Part shown: positions 20,030 through 29,052 of the stretch, piece after piece | How positions within the stretch are numbered: position 1 is the stretch's first letter | Layout: the number at the start of each line of letters is the position of its first letter | Assembly: GCF_028747205.1 (NCBI RefSeq) | Contig: NZ_CP112880.1 | Location: 1,364,001-1,428,000, forward strand | Reading direction: 5' to 3' | DNA: 64,000 bases | Source: Streptomyces sp. CA-278952 | GTDB lineage: Bacteria; Actinomycetota; Actinomycetes; Streptomycetales; Streptomycetaceae | The notes under the pieces: generated by a model | The model's input: the letters and a program-made list of their open reading frames with translations, nothing else | Databases searched by the model: none | What the model was told of the DNA's origin: nothing | Program-made: the position numbers and the translations under genes

Positions 20030-21469
20030 ATGACGCTGACGAACGCGGAGAAGATCCACACGAGCGGGAGCACCACGGACGTACTGGTCATCGGCGGCGG
20101 GACCGGCGGTTATGCGACGGCGTTGCGCGCGGCGGCCCTGGGGCTGCGCGTCGTGCTCGCCGAGCGGGACGCGGTCGGCGGCACCTGTCTGCACCGCGGC
20201 TGCATCCCGAGCAAGGCGATGCTGCACGCCGCCGAGCTCGTCGACGGCATCGCCGAGGCCCGGGAGCGGTGGGGGGTGAAGGCGACGCTCGACGCGGTGG
20301 ACTGGCCCGCCCTGGTGGCGACCCGGGACGACATCGTGGCCCGCAACCACCGCGGGGTCGAGGCGCAACTCGCGCGGGCCGGGGTCGAGGTGGTGCGTGG
20401 CAGCGCCGAGCTGACGGGCCCGCGCTCGGCCCGGATCGACGGGTACGGGGAGGTCGTGGCGCGGCGGGGCGTGGTGCTGGCGACCGGTTCACGGCCCCGG
20501 ATGCTGCCGGGTCCGGCGGCGGACGGGCGGCGGGTGGTGACGAGCGACGACGCGCTGTTCGCGCCGGGGTTGCCCGGCTCCGTGCTGGTGGTCGGCGGCG
20601 GGGCGATCGGCGTGGAGTACGCCTCGTTCCACCGGTCGATGGGGGCCGAGGTCACCCTGGTGGAGGCCGCGGACCGGCTGGTTCCGCTGGAGGACGCGGA
20701 GGTGTCGCGGCATCTGCAACGGGGGTTGCGGAAGCGGGGCATCCGGGTGGAGACGGGGGCGCGGTTGGTGGAGTGGGAGGTGCTGGAGGCGGGGGTGCGG
20801 GCCGTCGTGCGGACCTCCCGGGGCGAGCGCGTCACAGTGGCGGCCGAGCGGCTGCTGGTCGCGGTCGGCCGGGAGCCGGTGACGGAGGGGCTGGGGCTCG
20901 CGGCGGCGGGGCTGGCCACGGACGGGCGGGGCCATGTCGTGCCGGCCGACTGGTCGAGGCTGGAGACGGCGGTGCCGGGCATCCACGTGGTGGGCGACCT
21001 GCTGCCGCCGCCGTCCCTGGGGCTGGCCCACGCCTCGTTCGCCGAGGCGCTGTTGGTCGCGGAGACGCTGGCCGGGGTGCGTGCCTCCCCGGTCGACTAC
21101 GCCACCGTTCCCCGGGTCACGTACTCCTCGCCGCAGACGGCCGCGGTGGGGCTGACCGAGGCGCAGGCCCGGGACGCGGGGCACGACGTGGTGGTGAACA
21201 CCCTGCCGCTGACCGCCGTCGCCAAGGGCATGGTGCACGGCAGGGGCGGGATGGTGAAGGTGGTGGCGGAGCGGGCGGGCCGGGTGCTGGGCGTGCATCT
21301 GGTCGGCCCGCACGTCTCGGAGCTGATCGCGGAGAGTCAGCTCGTGGTCGGCTGGGACGCGGAGCCCGCCGATGTCGCCCACCACATCCATCCGCATCCG
21401 ACGCTCTCGGAGGCGGTCGGCGAGGCGTTCCTGACGCTGGCCGGGCGCGGGCTGCACCAGCAGCACTGA
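20030..21469 (+). CDS. lpdA: Dihydrolipoyl dehydrogenase / class I disulfide oxidoreductase
   Basis: The 479-residue flavoprotein has an N-terminal FAD site (VLVIGGGTGGYATALRAA), the redox pair GGTCLHRGCIPSK, an NAD site (VLVVGGGAIGVEYASF) and the C-terminal active-site motif HIHPHPTLSEA. This fits reoxidation of dihydrolipoamide with NAD+. No other 2-oxo-acid dehydrogenase subunit is nearby, so a different disulfide substrate is possible. The ATG at 20030 is used; an upstream ATG in frame lacks a better ribosome site. It is probably controlled by the divergent LysR protein. Confidence 0.88.
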   Translation: MTLTNAEKIHTSGSTTDVLVIGGGTGGYATALRAAALGLRVVLAERDAVGGTCLHRGCIPSKAMLHAAELVDGIAEARERWGVKATLDAVDWPALVATRDDIVARNHRGVEAQLARAGVEVVRGSAELTGPRSARIDGYGEVVARRGVVLATGSRPRMLPGPAADGRRVVTSDDALFAPGLPGSVLVVGGGAIGVEYASFHRSMGAEVTLVEAADRLVPLEDAEVSRHLQRGLRKRGIRVETGARLVEWEVLEAGVRAVVRTSRGERVTVAAERLLVAVGREPVTEGLGLAAAGLATDGRGHVVPADWSRLETAVPGIHVVGDLLPPPSLGLAHASFAEALLVAETLAGVRASPVDYATVPRVTYSSPQTAAVGLTEAQARDAGHDVVVNTLPLTAVAKGMVHGRGGMVKVVAERAGRVLGVHLVGPHVSELIAESQLVVGWDAEPADVAHHIHPHPTLSEAVGEAFLTLAGRGLHQQH

Positions 21470-21480
21470 CCGGAGGGGGG

Positions 21481-22146
21481 TCAGGCAGGCGGAAGGCCGG
21501 GGGTGTGCGGCGGAAGCTCGGGCGGGTGGGACGGGCGTTCGGGCCGAAGGTCGGCCGCCGCCCGGGGCGCGGGCGGCGGAAGCTCGGGCGGGCGGGGGGT
21601 CGGCGCGGTGAGGCGGAAGCTCATCCGGCCGAAGCTCACCTGGTCGCCGTCCCGCACCGGGATCGAGCCGACGAGCCGCTGGCCGTTGACACAGGTGCCG
21701 TTGGTGGAGCCGAGGTCGCGCAGCACCCAACGGCCGTTCCGCGCGGAGAGTTCGGCGTGCAGCCGGGAGACCGTCTCATGGTTGAGGCGCAGCCCGTTGG
21801 CCGGGTCGCGGCCGATGAGCAGCGGGTACGGGCCGGGGGCAGGGAGCAGCAGCTTGGGGAGCCGCTCGGTCTGCCAGGCGCGGCGCAGCCGCCCGGGGAA
21901 GGCGGATATCCCGCCCACCGCGCGGACGAGTCCCTGGGACCAGCCGCTGCCGGCTTCCAGGTCGGAGGTGAGGGCCACCAGCTCCTCCGGGCGCCGGGCG
22001 ACGAGGGCGAGCTCCATGCGCCGCATGAAGGTGTCGTGCGACAGCTTGCCCTGTGCCGCGCCGTCTCTGAGCACGCCGAGGACACGGTCGCGCTGGGCGT
22101 CCGAGAGCCGCGCGGGACCCGTGGGGAACTCGAAGGAGGACGTCAC
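21481..22146 (-). CDS. DUF1707-FHA domain protein
   Basis: The 221-residue protein joins an N-terminal DUF1707-type helical domain (RLSDAQRDRVLGVLRDGAAQ, about 13-65) to an FHA phosphothreonine-binding domain (about 108-180). The FHA core shows IGRDP, the SRLH turn and GSTNGTCVNG. A Pro-rich tail ends the protein. FHA domains dock Thr-phosphorylated partners, so this is likely a reader for Ser/Thr kinases, several of which lie further right. The start is a GTG at 22146. The stop lies 11 bases from the convergent dehydrogenase stop. Confidence 0.88.
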   Translation of the reverse strand: MTSSFEFPTGPARLSDAQRDRVLGVLRDGAAQGKLSHDTFMRRMELALVARRPEELVALTSDLEAGSGWSQGLVRAVGGISAFPGRLRRAWQTERLPKLLLPAPGPYPLLIGRDPANGLRLNHETVSRLHAELSARNGRWVLRDLGSTNGTCVNGQRLVGSIPVRDGDQVSFGRMSFRLTAPTPRPPELPPPAPRAAADLRPERPSHPPELPPHTPGLPPA

Positions 22147-22275
22147 GTCGACGATTGTCGGGCCGAGGGGCCCGGGGTGTCCAGATGAGGCCGTGTTCCT
22201 CCCGCGCTGACCTGCGCCGCTGGCCTGCGGAGCCCCTTGCTAGGGTCTGCCGCTCATCCATCACGAGGAGACTCC

Positions 22276-23250
22276 GTGCCCCCTGTTCCATCGCGGTTGA
22301 CGGTCCGTCCGCTGTCCGGGCCCGCTGAGCTCGACCTGTTCTGCGGCCTTTCCTACGTTCTCGACCACGAGCTGGCCGACGACCTCGCCACCGGGCGCCG
22401 CGTCCCGGGGTGGATGTGGGTCGCCCTGGACGGGGAGCGGGTCGTTGCCAGGGCCGCCTGGTGGACCGACGCCGCGGGGAACGGTCCGCTGGCGCTGGAC
22501 TTCTTCGACCTGGACGACACGCTTCCGGTCCCGGAGCGCGTCGCGATCGGCGTCCGGCTGCTGGAGACGGCGACGGCTGCCGTGCTGCCCGCCGGTGCGG
22601 AGCGGCCCGAGTACGGGCGGTTCGTACCGCCGGACTGGCACGAGGACCCGGTCGCCCGGGACCTCGTGGGGGCGCGGATCCGGGTGATGGAGGAGACCGG
22701 GGCCAGGATGCTGGTGGAGCGGCTGCGGCTGGAGTGGCGGGCCGGTACGCCGGTGCCCGAGGACTCCGGCCGGCTGGTGTTCCGTCCGGTCGCCGGCCGG
22801 GAGGACCTGGTCGCGCTGATGGCACCGGTGATGGAGGGCACCCTCGACGCCCACGGGCAGGAGAACTTGGCGTCCGGGCTCGATGTGCGCAAGGCGGCCG
22901 AGAAGCACTACGACGAGGAGCTGGCGGGGTACTCCACCCCGATGGACTGGTGGCGGATCGCCGAACTGCCCACCGGTGAGCCGGTCGGCTTCGTCATCCC
23001 GGCCCGCAACAGCTACAACCCGATCATCGCGTACATCGGGGTGCTGCCCGCCCGGCGCGGACACGGGTACATCGACGACCTCCTCGCCGAGGGCACCCGC
23101 GTACTGGCGGCCGAGGGCGTGGACCGGATCCGGGCGGCGACCGACCTCGGCAACGTACCGATGGCGAAGTCCTTCGAGCGTCTCGGGTACGTCAACTTCG
23201 AGCGGGCGTTCAACATGGTCTGGGACAGCCCCGTTGATCCGACCCGTTGA
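22276..23250 (+). CDS. GNAT-family acetyltransferase (first of two paralogues)
   Basis: The 324-residue protein has a C-terminal GNAT domain with acetyl-CoA loop ARRGHGY and a following DLGNVPMAKSFERLGY helix. The N-terminal half is a degenerate partner domain (ARAAWW). It is paralogous to the next gene over its whole length. The start is a GTG at 22276, strongly preceded by GAGGAG. The stop codon falls inside a 13-bp tandem repeat. The substrate is unknown. Confidence 0.88.
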   Translation: MPPVPSRLTVRPLSGPAELDLFCGLSYVLDHELADDLATGRRVPGWMWVALDGERVVARAAWWTDAAGNGPLALDFFDLDDTLPVPERVAIGVRLLETATAAVLPAGAERPEYGRFVPPDWHEDPVARDLVGARIRVMEETGARMLVERLRLEWRAGTPVPEDSGRLVFRPVAGREDLVALMAPVMEGTLDAHGQENLASGLDVRKAAEKHYDEELAGYSTPMDWWRIAELPTGEPVGFVIPARNSYNPIIAYIGVLPARRGHGYIDDLLAEGTRVLAAEGVDRIRAATDLGNVPMAKSFERLGYVNFERAFNMVWDSPVDPTR

Positions 23251-23320
23251 CCCGACCCGTTGACCCGACCCGTTGACCCGACCCGTTGACCCGGCCCGTT
23301 GACCCGGCCCGTTAATCCGG
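23230..23320. repeat. Seven 13-bp tandem repeats across a gene end
   Basis: Seven units of CCCGTTGACCCGA (the last copies have G for A, the first and last have one further change) run without gaps. The stop of the first GNAT gene (23248-23250) lies in unit 2. Because each unit contains TGA and 13 is not a multiple of three, the array supplies stops in all three frames. Confidence 0.95.
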
Positions 23321-23392
23321 TGGACGGCGGGCGCGGGGGGCGGCTACGGTCGGCACCGACATCGGCACCGGTCGCGGAAGGAGGCGGGAAAC

Positions 23393-23482
23393 GTGCGCAG
23401 GAACAACGGCACCACCATCCGCAGTACGTCACTCTCGCGCTCCCGTCCCGCCCGCCGGGCGGTGTCGGACCTCCTCGTCTGA
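23393..23482 (+). CDS. Possible 29-residue small basic peptide
   Basis: A GTG at 23393 is preceded by GGAAGGAGG and opens 29 codons rich in Arg and Ser (MRRNNGTTIRSTSLSRSR...), ending 36 bases before the second GNAT gene. The ribosome site is among the best in the region. It could be a leader peptide or a chance frame. No homology is claimed. Confidence 0.35.
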   Translation: MRRNNGTTIRSTSLSRSRPARRAVSDLLV

Positions 23483-23518
23483 CCGGGAGCGCGGCATTCC
23501 GTCCCGGAGGACATTTCC

Positions 23519-24430
23519 ATGACCGATCCGGTCATCCGCGCGCTCACGCCGAGCGACGCCGCACTCTTCACCACGTTCCAGGGCAGCCCCCTCGTCGGCC
23601 GGGCCGCCTTCGGCCACGCCTACACCTCGACGGCCGACGGCGGCGAGTACCGCCCCGACTGGTCCTGGGTCGCCCTGCGCGACGACACCGTGATCGCCAG
23701 GGCCGCCTGGTGGGGCGGGCCCGACGACACCGAGCCCGTCGTGCTCAACTGGTTCGACTTCGCGGACGGGGAGGCGGATGCGGGCGCCGAACTCCTGCGC
23801 CGCGCCCCGTTCGACAAGGAGTACGAGCTGATCGCACCCGCCGGGTGGCGGGACGACCCGGCGGTGCGGGCCGCCGTCGAGGCGCGGGTCGCCGCCGCGA
23901 CGGCGGCCGGCATGAAGCCGCTGGTCGAGCGCTACCGCTACCGGTGGACCCCCGACTGCCCCCTGCCGGAGCGGACAGGCCGGCTCACCTTCCGTCCGGA
24001 GCCGGACGACGCCGTCGTCCTCGACGTCCTGCGCCGGGTCCACTCGGCCACGCTGGACGCCCACGCCCGCAAGGCCATCGAGGGCCCCGGTGGGCTGGAG
24101 GCGGCAGCCCAGGAGGAGTTGGACTTCTTCCACTGGTGCCCCTCGCCGCGGGAGTGGCTGCGGCTGGCGTACACGCCGGACGGCGAGGTGGCGGGCATCC
24201 AGGTGCCCGCGCACAACCCGTCGGGGCCCTGCGTCGGTTTCATCGGGGTCGTCCCCGAGGCGCGCGGGCACGGCTACGGCTACGACCTGCTGGTGGAGTG
24301 CACCCGCTTCCTGGTCGAGCAGGGCGCCGAGTTCGTCGCGGGCGCGACGGACCAGGGGAACGTGCCGATGGCCGCCGCGTTCGCCCGCGCCGGGTACCCG
24401 GTCACCCAGGAATGGGTCCATCTGGCGTGA
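23519..24430 (+). CDS. GNAT-family acetyltransferase (second paralogue)
   Basis: The 303-residue protein shares the design of the previous GNAT gene, with an N-terminal half bearing ARAAWW and a C-terminal acetyl-CoA site (EARGHGYGYDLL, DQGNVPMAAAFARAGY). The ATG follows CGGAGGA. The two genes likely arose by tandem duplication. Its last 29 bases overlap the end of the convergent fucosidase gene. The substrate is unknown. Confidence 0.88.
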   Translation: MTDPVIRALTPSDAALFTTFQGSPLVGRAAFGHAYTSTADGGEYRPDWSWVALRDDTVIARAAWWGGPDDTEPVVLNWFDFADGEADAGAELLRRAPFDKEYELIAPAGWRDDPAVRAAVEARVAAATAAGMKPLVERYRYRWTPDCPLPERTGRLTFRPEPDDAVVLDVLRRVHSATLDAHARKAIEGPGGLEAAAQEELDFFHWCPSPREWLRLAYTPDGEVAGIQVPAHNPSGPCVGFIGVVPEARGHGYGYDLLVECTRFLVEQGAEFVAGATDQGNVPMAAAFARAGYPVTQEWVHLA

Positions 24431-25550
24431 GGGCCCCGGCCTCCTCGGCCAGCCACTCCAGGCGGAGCCGCTGCTCGGCGGGGATCGTCGCGTCCTCGCC
24501 GCGCGGCCCCACGTTGAGCAGGACGTTTCCGCCGTCGGCCGCCGTGTCGCGGACCAGTGAGGTGAGGGCTTCGCGGCCGATGAAGGCGTCGGCCCCCGAG
24601 GCCCGGTTGTAGCCGAAGCTGTGGTCGACGCCCCGGGTGATCTCGTACGGGTCGCTGCCCTCGTAGCGGGCGTACTCCGGGGTGCGGAAGTCGAAGACGG
24701 GCGGTGTGCGTGGGACGAAGCCCTCGCCCTGCGCCACCGTCCGGCGGTCCCACCAGTTGTACAGCGCCTTCGCTCCCGGCAGGTTCAGGCCCCGCCAGTG
24801 CGGGGCGTAGGGCAGGAGACGGTCGTTGACGACGCCGTGCGGGACGGTGAAGCGGTAGAAGTCGACCAGGGAGCGGATCTCGCCGGCGGAGGCGGGCCAG
24901 GCGATGTCGTTCCAGAGGATGTCGGGCCGGTAGCGGCGGATCAGCTCCCGCAGTTGCGCGTCGGCGTAGGCCGGGTAGCTGCCGCGCGGGACGGCGGAGA
25001 ACATGTCGGCGGCGGTGCCGATGGGCCGGTCGTCGAAGGTCCAGTCGAGCCCCCCGGAGTAGTAGACGCCGAAGCGCAGGCCCTCGGCCCGTACGGCTTC
25101 GGCGAACTCGCCCACCACGTCCCGGGTGGTGTGCCAGCCGGAGCGGTGCGGGTTCTCCGTCTCCGAGGGCCACAGGCAGAACCCGTCGTGGTGCTTGGTG
25201 ACCAGGACCGCGTAGCCGGCGCCCGCCTCGCGGAAGGCGCGGGCCCAGGCGGCCGGGTCCCAGCCGGCGAGCCCGTCCTCGAAGTCGCGGCCGAACTCCG
25301 TGTAGGGGCGCTTCCCGTAGGTGGCGCGGTGGTGGGCGGCGACCGGGGAGCCGGGGAAGCGGAGCGCGTTCTCGTACCACTCCGCGTACGAGGTCCAGCC
25401 CAGCGGCGCACGCCAGCCCGCCGCCGGGAGTTCGGCGGCGGGGACGTAGGGCGGGGCCCAGCCGGGAACGGATGCGGGTGTCCAGTGGACGAAGATCCCC
25501 AGTTGGGCCCGGGACCACCATGAAGCGACCATGGCGGGAGTATTGATCAT
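24402..25550 (-). CDS. GH29-family alpha-L-fucosidase
   Basis: The 382-residue protein matches GH29 retaining fucosidases. WWSRAQLGIFVHW at the N terminus, VTKHHDGFCLW in the barrel and LWNDIAWP, which holds the likely nucleophile Asp, are all family landmarks. The C-terminal beta domain is short. No signal peptide is seen, so it acts inside the cell on imported oligosaccharides. The ATG at 25550 overlaps the stop of the upstream GH1 gene (ATGA), implying coupled translation. A Met six codons later is an alternative start. Confidence 0.9.
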   Translation of the reverse strand: MINTPAMVASWWSRAQLGIFVHWTPASVPGWAPPYVPAAELPAAGWRAPLGWTSYAEWYENALRFPGSPVAAHHRATYGKRPYTEFGRDFEDGLAGWDPAAWARAFREAGAGYAVLVTKHHDGFCLWPSETENPHRSGWHTTRDVVGEFAEAVRAEGLRFGVYYSGGLDWTFDDRPIGTAADMFSAVPRGSYPAYADAQLRELIRRYRPDILWNDIAWPASAGEIRSLVDFYRFTVPHGVVNDRLLPYAPHWRGLNLPGAKALYNWWDRRTVAQGEGFVPRTPPVFDFRTPEYARYEGSDPYEITRGVDHSFGYNRASGADAFIGREALTSLVRDTAADGGNVLLNVGPRGEDATIPAEQRLRLEWLAEEAGALTPDGPIPG

Positions 25551-26986
25551 TCGGGGGGAGCTGCGTAAGCCCCCTCGACCGCCGGATTCCACTTCTGTGT
25601 TTTCTGTGCCCTCTGTGCCTTCTGTGCTTTCTGTGCCTTCTGTGCTTTCTGTGCGCGGATCAGGTCGCGGTACCAGGCGTAGGACCGCTTGGGCGTACGG
25701 GTCAGGGTCTCGTAGTCGATGTGGACCAGGCCGAACCGCTGCGAGGCGCCCTCCGTCCACTCGACGTTGTCGGTGAGCGACCAGGTGAAGTAGCCGCGCA
25801 CGTCCACCCCGGCGTCCATCGCCGCGCGCAGGGCTCGCAGGTGGCTCTCCAGATAGGCGATGCGGCGGTCGTCCGCGTGGGGCTCCTCCAGGGCGCAGCC
25901 GTTCTCGGTGATGTACAGCGGCGGGAGGCGGTCGCCGTAGCGGGTGTGGAGCGCGGTGACGATCTCGGTCAGCCCCTCGGGGACCACGGGCCAGCCGAAG
26001 CCGGTCTTCTCGTACCCTTCGATCTCCCGTATGCCGAAGGGCAGTTCACCGGGCATCTTGAAGCCGGAGAAGGTCGCCGGCGCCTCCGGCCCGGGTGCTC
26101 CGACGAGGGTGGGGTTGTAGTAGTTCACGCCGTACCAGTCGAGCGGGGTGGAGATGACCTTGAGGTCGTCGGCGACCGGGCCCGGCATCAGCGCGGCGAG
26201 GTTCTCGTCCGGGTAGCGGCCGGTGAGGACCGGGTCGGCGAAGAGCCAGTTGGTGAGCGTGTCGTACAGCTCCGCTCCGAGGCGGTCCTCGTCGGTGTCG
26301 CCCGCCGTCCAGACCGGGGCGTGCGAGAGGGCGGCGCCGATGTTGTCCGCGCCCCCCGCGCGCAGGGCGCGGACGGCGAGGCCGTGGGCGAGGAGCTGGT
26401 GGTGGGCGGCGGGCAGGGCGTCGAAGAGGAGGGTGCGGCCGGGGGCGTGCTCGCCCAGCGCGTAGCCGAGCAGGGTGACCTCGGCGGGCTCGTTGACCGT
26501 GATCCACATGGGGACGCGGTCGGCGAGGCGTTCGGCGACGATGCCCGCGTACTCGGCGAAGCGGTAGGCGGTGTCGCGGTCGAGCCAGCCGCCCGCCTCC
26601 TCCAGCGGGAGCGGGGTGTCCCAGTGGTAGAGGGTGGGTGCGGGGGTGATGCCGTGGGCGCAGAGCTCGTCGACGAGCCGGTCGTAGAAGTCGAGCCCGT
26701 CGGCGTTGACGGCTCCGCTGCCGCCGGGCACCACGCGCGGCCAGCTGACGGAGAACCGGAAGGCGTCGGCGCCGAGGCCGGCCAGCAGGGCGACGTCCTC
26801 GCGGTAGCGGGCGTGGAATCCGGTGCCCCGGGTGGTGTCGGTGCCGTCCTTGATCCGGCCGGGCAGCGCGGCGAAGGCGTCCCAGCCGGAGGGGCCCTTG
26901 CCGTCCGCGTCCACCGCCCCCTCGGTCTGGAAGGCGGAGGCGGAGGCTCCCCAGAGGAAGCCGGGAGGGAACATCGGCAGGGTCAT
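25547..26986 (-). CDS. GH1-family beta-glucosidase with Ala-Gln-Lys repeat tail
   Basis: The 479-residue GH1 enzyme shows the acid/base motif TVNEP and the nucleophile motif YITENG in a complete barrel (FLWGASASAFQTEG at the N terminus). It is cytoplasmic. The C terminus is odd: after the usual end (SYAWYRDLIR) come tandem Ala-Gln-Lys triplets (AQKAQKAQKAQKAQRAQK), a WNP turn and a short tail. The triplets come from a 9-bp tandem DNA repeat. The ATG has GGAGG upstream. It forms a two-gene operon with the fucosidase. Confidence 0.92.
   Translation of the reverse strand: MTLPMFPPGFLWGASASAFQTEGAVDADGKGPSGWDAFAALPGRIKDGTDTTRGTGFHARYREDVALLAGLGADAFRFSVSWPRVVPGGSGAVNADGLDFYDRLVDELCAHGITPAPTLYHWDTPLPLEEAGGWLDRDTAYRFAEYAGIVAERLADRVPMWITVNEPAEVTLLGYALGEHAPGRTLLFDALPAAHHQLLAHGLAVRALRAGGADNIGAALSHAPVWTAGDTDEDRLGAELYDTLTNWLFADPVLTGRYPDENLAALMPGPVADDLKVISTPLDWYGVNYYNPTLVGAPGPEAPATFSGFKMPGELPFGIREIEGYEKTGFGWPVVPEGLTEIVTALHTRYGDRLPPLYITENGCALEEPHADDRRIAYLESHLRALRAAMDAGVDVRGYFTWSLTDNVEWTEGASQRFGLVHIDYETLTRTPKRSYAWYRDLIRAQKAQKAQKAQKAQRAQKTQKWNPAVEGAYAAPPE
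25593..25655. repeat. Seven 9-bp tandem repeats coding Ala-Gln-Lys
   Basis: Units of TTCTGTGC[C/T] repeat seven times with small changes. On the minus strand they encode the Ala-Gln-Lys triplets at the end of the GH1 protein. The unit length preserves the frame, so copy changes would only lengthen or shorten the tail. Confidence 0.92.
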
Positions 26987-27200
26987 CGCGGCCTCCAGCA
27001 GCCGTACGTATGAGCGAAACCCCTACGTGCCGGCAGAACCAGTACGTGTGAGCGGAATCCGTATGAGCGGGCGCCTCGCCGGGCAATGATCAGGACCAGA
27101 CCTTAATCGCCGGTGGCGGGCGGCAACAGAGCCTGTCGCGAGGATCGTGGAGCCCGTCCCCGGGCGGCCGCGCGCCCCGCCCAGGGACGAGGAGTGGTGG
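26987..27200. promoter_or_regulatory. Divergent region between GH1 operon and treZ with direct repeats
   Basis: The 214-base gap serves the leftward glycosidase operon and rightward treZ. A motif GTACGT[A/G]TGAGCG[A/G]A appears at 27004 and 27042, with a shortened copy GTATGAGCGG at 27061. Spacing of the full copies is 38 bases. They could be regulator sites; this is untested. Confidence 0.5.
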
Positions 27201-28961
27201 ATGCAGTTCGAGGTGTGGGCCCCCGAGGCGGACTCGGTCGTGCTGGAGGCGGCGGACGTCCGGTGCCCGATGGAGCGTGACGCGGGGCGCGAGGGGTGGT
27301 GGACGGCCGAGACGGAGGCCTCGGACGGGCTCCGGTACGGGTTCCGGCTGGACGAGGGCCCCCTGCTGCCGGACCCCCGTTCGCGGCGCCAGCCGGACGG
27401 GCCCGACGGGCCGAGCGCGGTCGTCGACCAGGAGGCGTACGCCTGGCGCGGGGCGTGGGCGGGGCGGCGGCTGAACCGTGCGGTGCTGTACGAGCTGCAC
27501 GTGGGGACGTACACCCCCGAGGGCACCTTCGACGCTGCGGCGGCGCGGCTGGGCCATCTGGCGGAGCTGGGCGTCACCCATGTGTCGCTGATGCCCGTCT
27601 GCCCGTTCCCGGGCGTCAACGGCTGGGGGTACGAGGGCGTCTCGCTGTGGGCGGTGCACGAGCCGTACGGCGGACCCGAGGGACTGAAGCGCTTTGTCGA
27701 CACGGCGCACGGGCTGGGGCTCGGGGTGGTCCTGGACGTCGTCCACAACCACCTGGGCCCGTCCGGGAACCACCTGCCCGCCTTCGGCCCGTACTTCACC
27801 GACACCCACCACACCCCGTGGGGCGCGGCGGTCAATCTGGACGCTCCGGGCTCCGACGAGGTGCGGGCGTTCCTGCTGGGCAGCGCCCTGGCCTGGTTGC
27901 GCGACTACCGGCTCGACGGGCTGCGGCTCGACGCGGTGCACGCGCTGGCCGACACCCGGGCGCTCACCTTCCTGGAGGAGCTGTCGGCGGCGGTCGACGC
28001 GCTGGCGGTCGAGGTGGGCAGGCCGCTCGGGCTGATCGCCGAGTCCGACCTCTGCGACCCGCGCACCACGACCCCGCGTCCGGCGGGCGGCCTCGGGCTG
28101 CACGCCCAGTGGAACGACGACTTCCACCACGCCCTGCACACCGCGCTCACCGGCGAGTCCCAGGGCTACTACGCCGACTTCGCCCGTGCTCCGCTCGCTG
28201 CCCTCGCCAAGACGGTGACGTCGGGCTTCTTCCACAACGGGACCTTCTCCAGCTTCCGGGGCCGCACCCACGGCCGCCCGGTCGACGTGACGCGCACCCC
28301 GGCCCACCGCTTCGTGGGCTACGCGCAGACGCACGATCAGATCGGCAACCGGGCGCTCGGCGACCGGTCGGCCGCCTCCCTGCCCCCCGGGCTCCAGGCC
28401 TGCGCGGCGGCCCTGGTGCTGACGGGCCCGTTCACGCCGATGCTCTTCATGGGCGAGGAGTGGGGGGCGCGGACCCCCTGGCAGTTCTTCACCGACCACA
28501 CGGACCCGGAGCTGGCCGAGGCCGTACGCAACGGCAGGCGGCGGGAGTTCGGCGCGCACGGCTGGGCTCAGGAGGAGATCCCCGACCCCCAGGACCCGGC
28601 GACCCGGGACCGCTCCTGTCTCGACTGGACCGAGCCGGAGCGCGAACCGCACGCTCGACTGCTCGCCTGGTACCGCGAACTGATCGCGCTGCGGCGCTCG
28701 TTGCCTGATCTGCACGATCCCGACCTGGCCTCGGTGAAGACCGCTTACGACGAGGACGCGCGCTGGCTGGCGTACCGCAGGGGCGACCTGCGGATCGCGG
28801 TGAACCTCGCGGACAAGCCGGCCGCGATTACGCTGGGCTCCGGACGTCACCGACGGCTCGGTGGGCGGGTGTTGGCGGCCTGGGAGACCGTGGAGGCCCC
28901 GGGGGCGGACGGGGTCCTGCATCTGCCGCCGGAGTCGTGCGTGGTCCTGGCCGACGACTGA
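27201..28961 (+). CDS. treZ: Maltooligosyl trehalose trehalohydrolase TreZ
   Basis: The 586-residue GH13 enzyme releases trehalose from maltooligosyl trehalose, the step after TreY. A CBM48-like N domain ([14 protein letters not shown]) precedes the barrel. Catalytic motifs are [25 protein letters not shown] (nucleophile Asp), LIAESDL (Glu) and [13 protein letters not shown]. The ATG at 27201 follows GAGGAG; a GTG 18 codons earlier is open but lacks support. It is not adjacent to treY. Confidence 0.95.
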   Translation: MQFEVWAPEADSVVLEAADVRCPMERDAGREGWWTAETEASDGLRYGFRLDEGPLLPDPRSRRQPDGPDGPSAVVDQEAYAWRGAWAGRRLNRAVLYELHVGTYTPEGTFDAAAARLGHLAELGVTHVSLMPVCPFPGVNGWGYEGVSLWAVHEPYGGPEGLKRFVDTAHGLGLGVVLDVVHNHLGPSGNHLPAFGPYFTDTHHTPWGAAVNLDAPGSDEVRAFLLGSALAWLRDYRLDGLRLDAVHALADTRALTFLEELSAAVDALAVEVGRPLGLIAESDLCDPRTTTPRPAGGLGLHAQWNDDFHHALHTALTGESQGYYADFARAPLAALAKTVTSGFFHNGTFSSFRGRTHGRPVDVTRTPAHRFVGYAQTHDQIGNRALGDRSAASLPPGLQACAAALVLTGPFTPMLFMGEEWGARTPWQFFTDHTDPELAEAVRNGRRREFGAHGWAQEEIPDPQDPATRDRSCLDWTEPEREPHARLLAWYRELIALRRSLPDLHDPDLASVKTAYDEDARWLAYRRGDLRIAVNLADKPAAITLGSGRHRRLGGRVLAAWETVEAPGADGVLHLPPESCVVLADD

Positions 28962-29052
28962 GCGGAGACAACGGACCGTCAGCTTTCTTGCCTTCGCGTG
29001 CACTTCAACTCGTAGCGTTCGGCGCAGTGCACGAAACCACGAGAGGAACACC

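Noticed and set aside
20030..21469. Mercuric reductase for the flavoprotein
   Set aside because: It lacks the N-terminal metal-binding domain and C-terminal vicinal Cys pair; the HPHPTLSE end fits dihydrolipoyl dehydrogenase-type enzymes.
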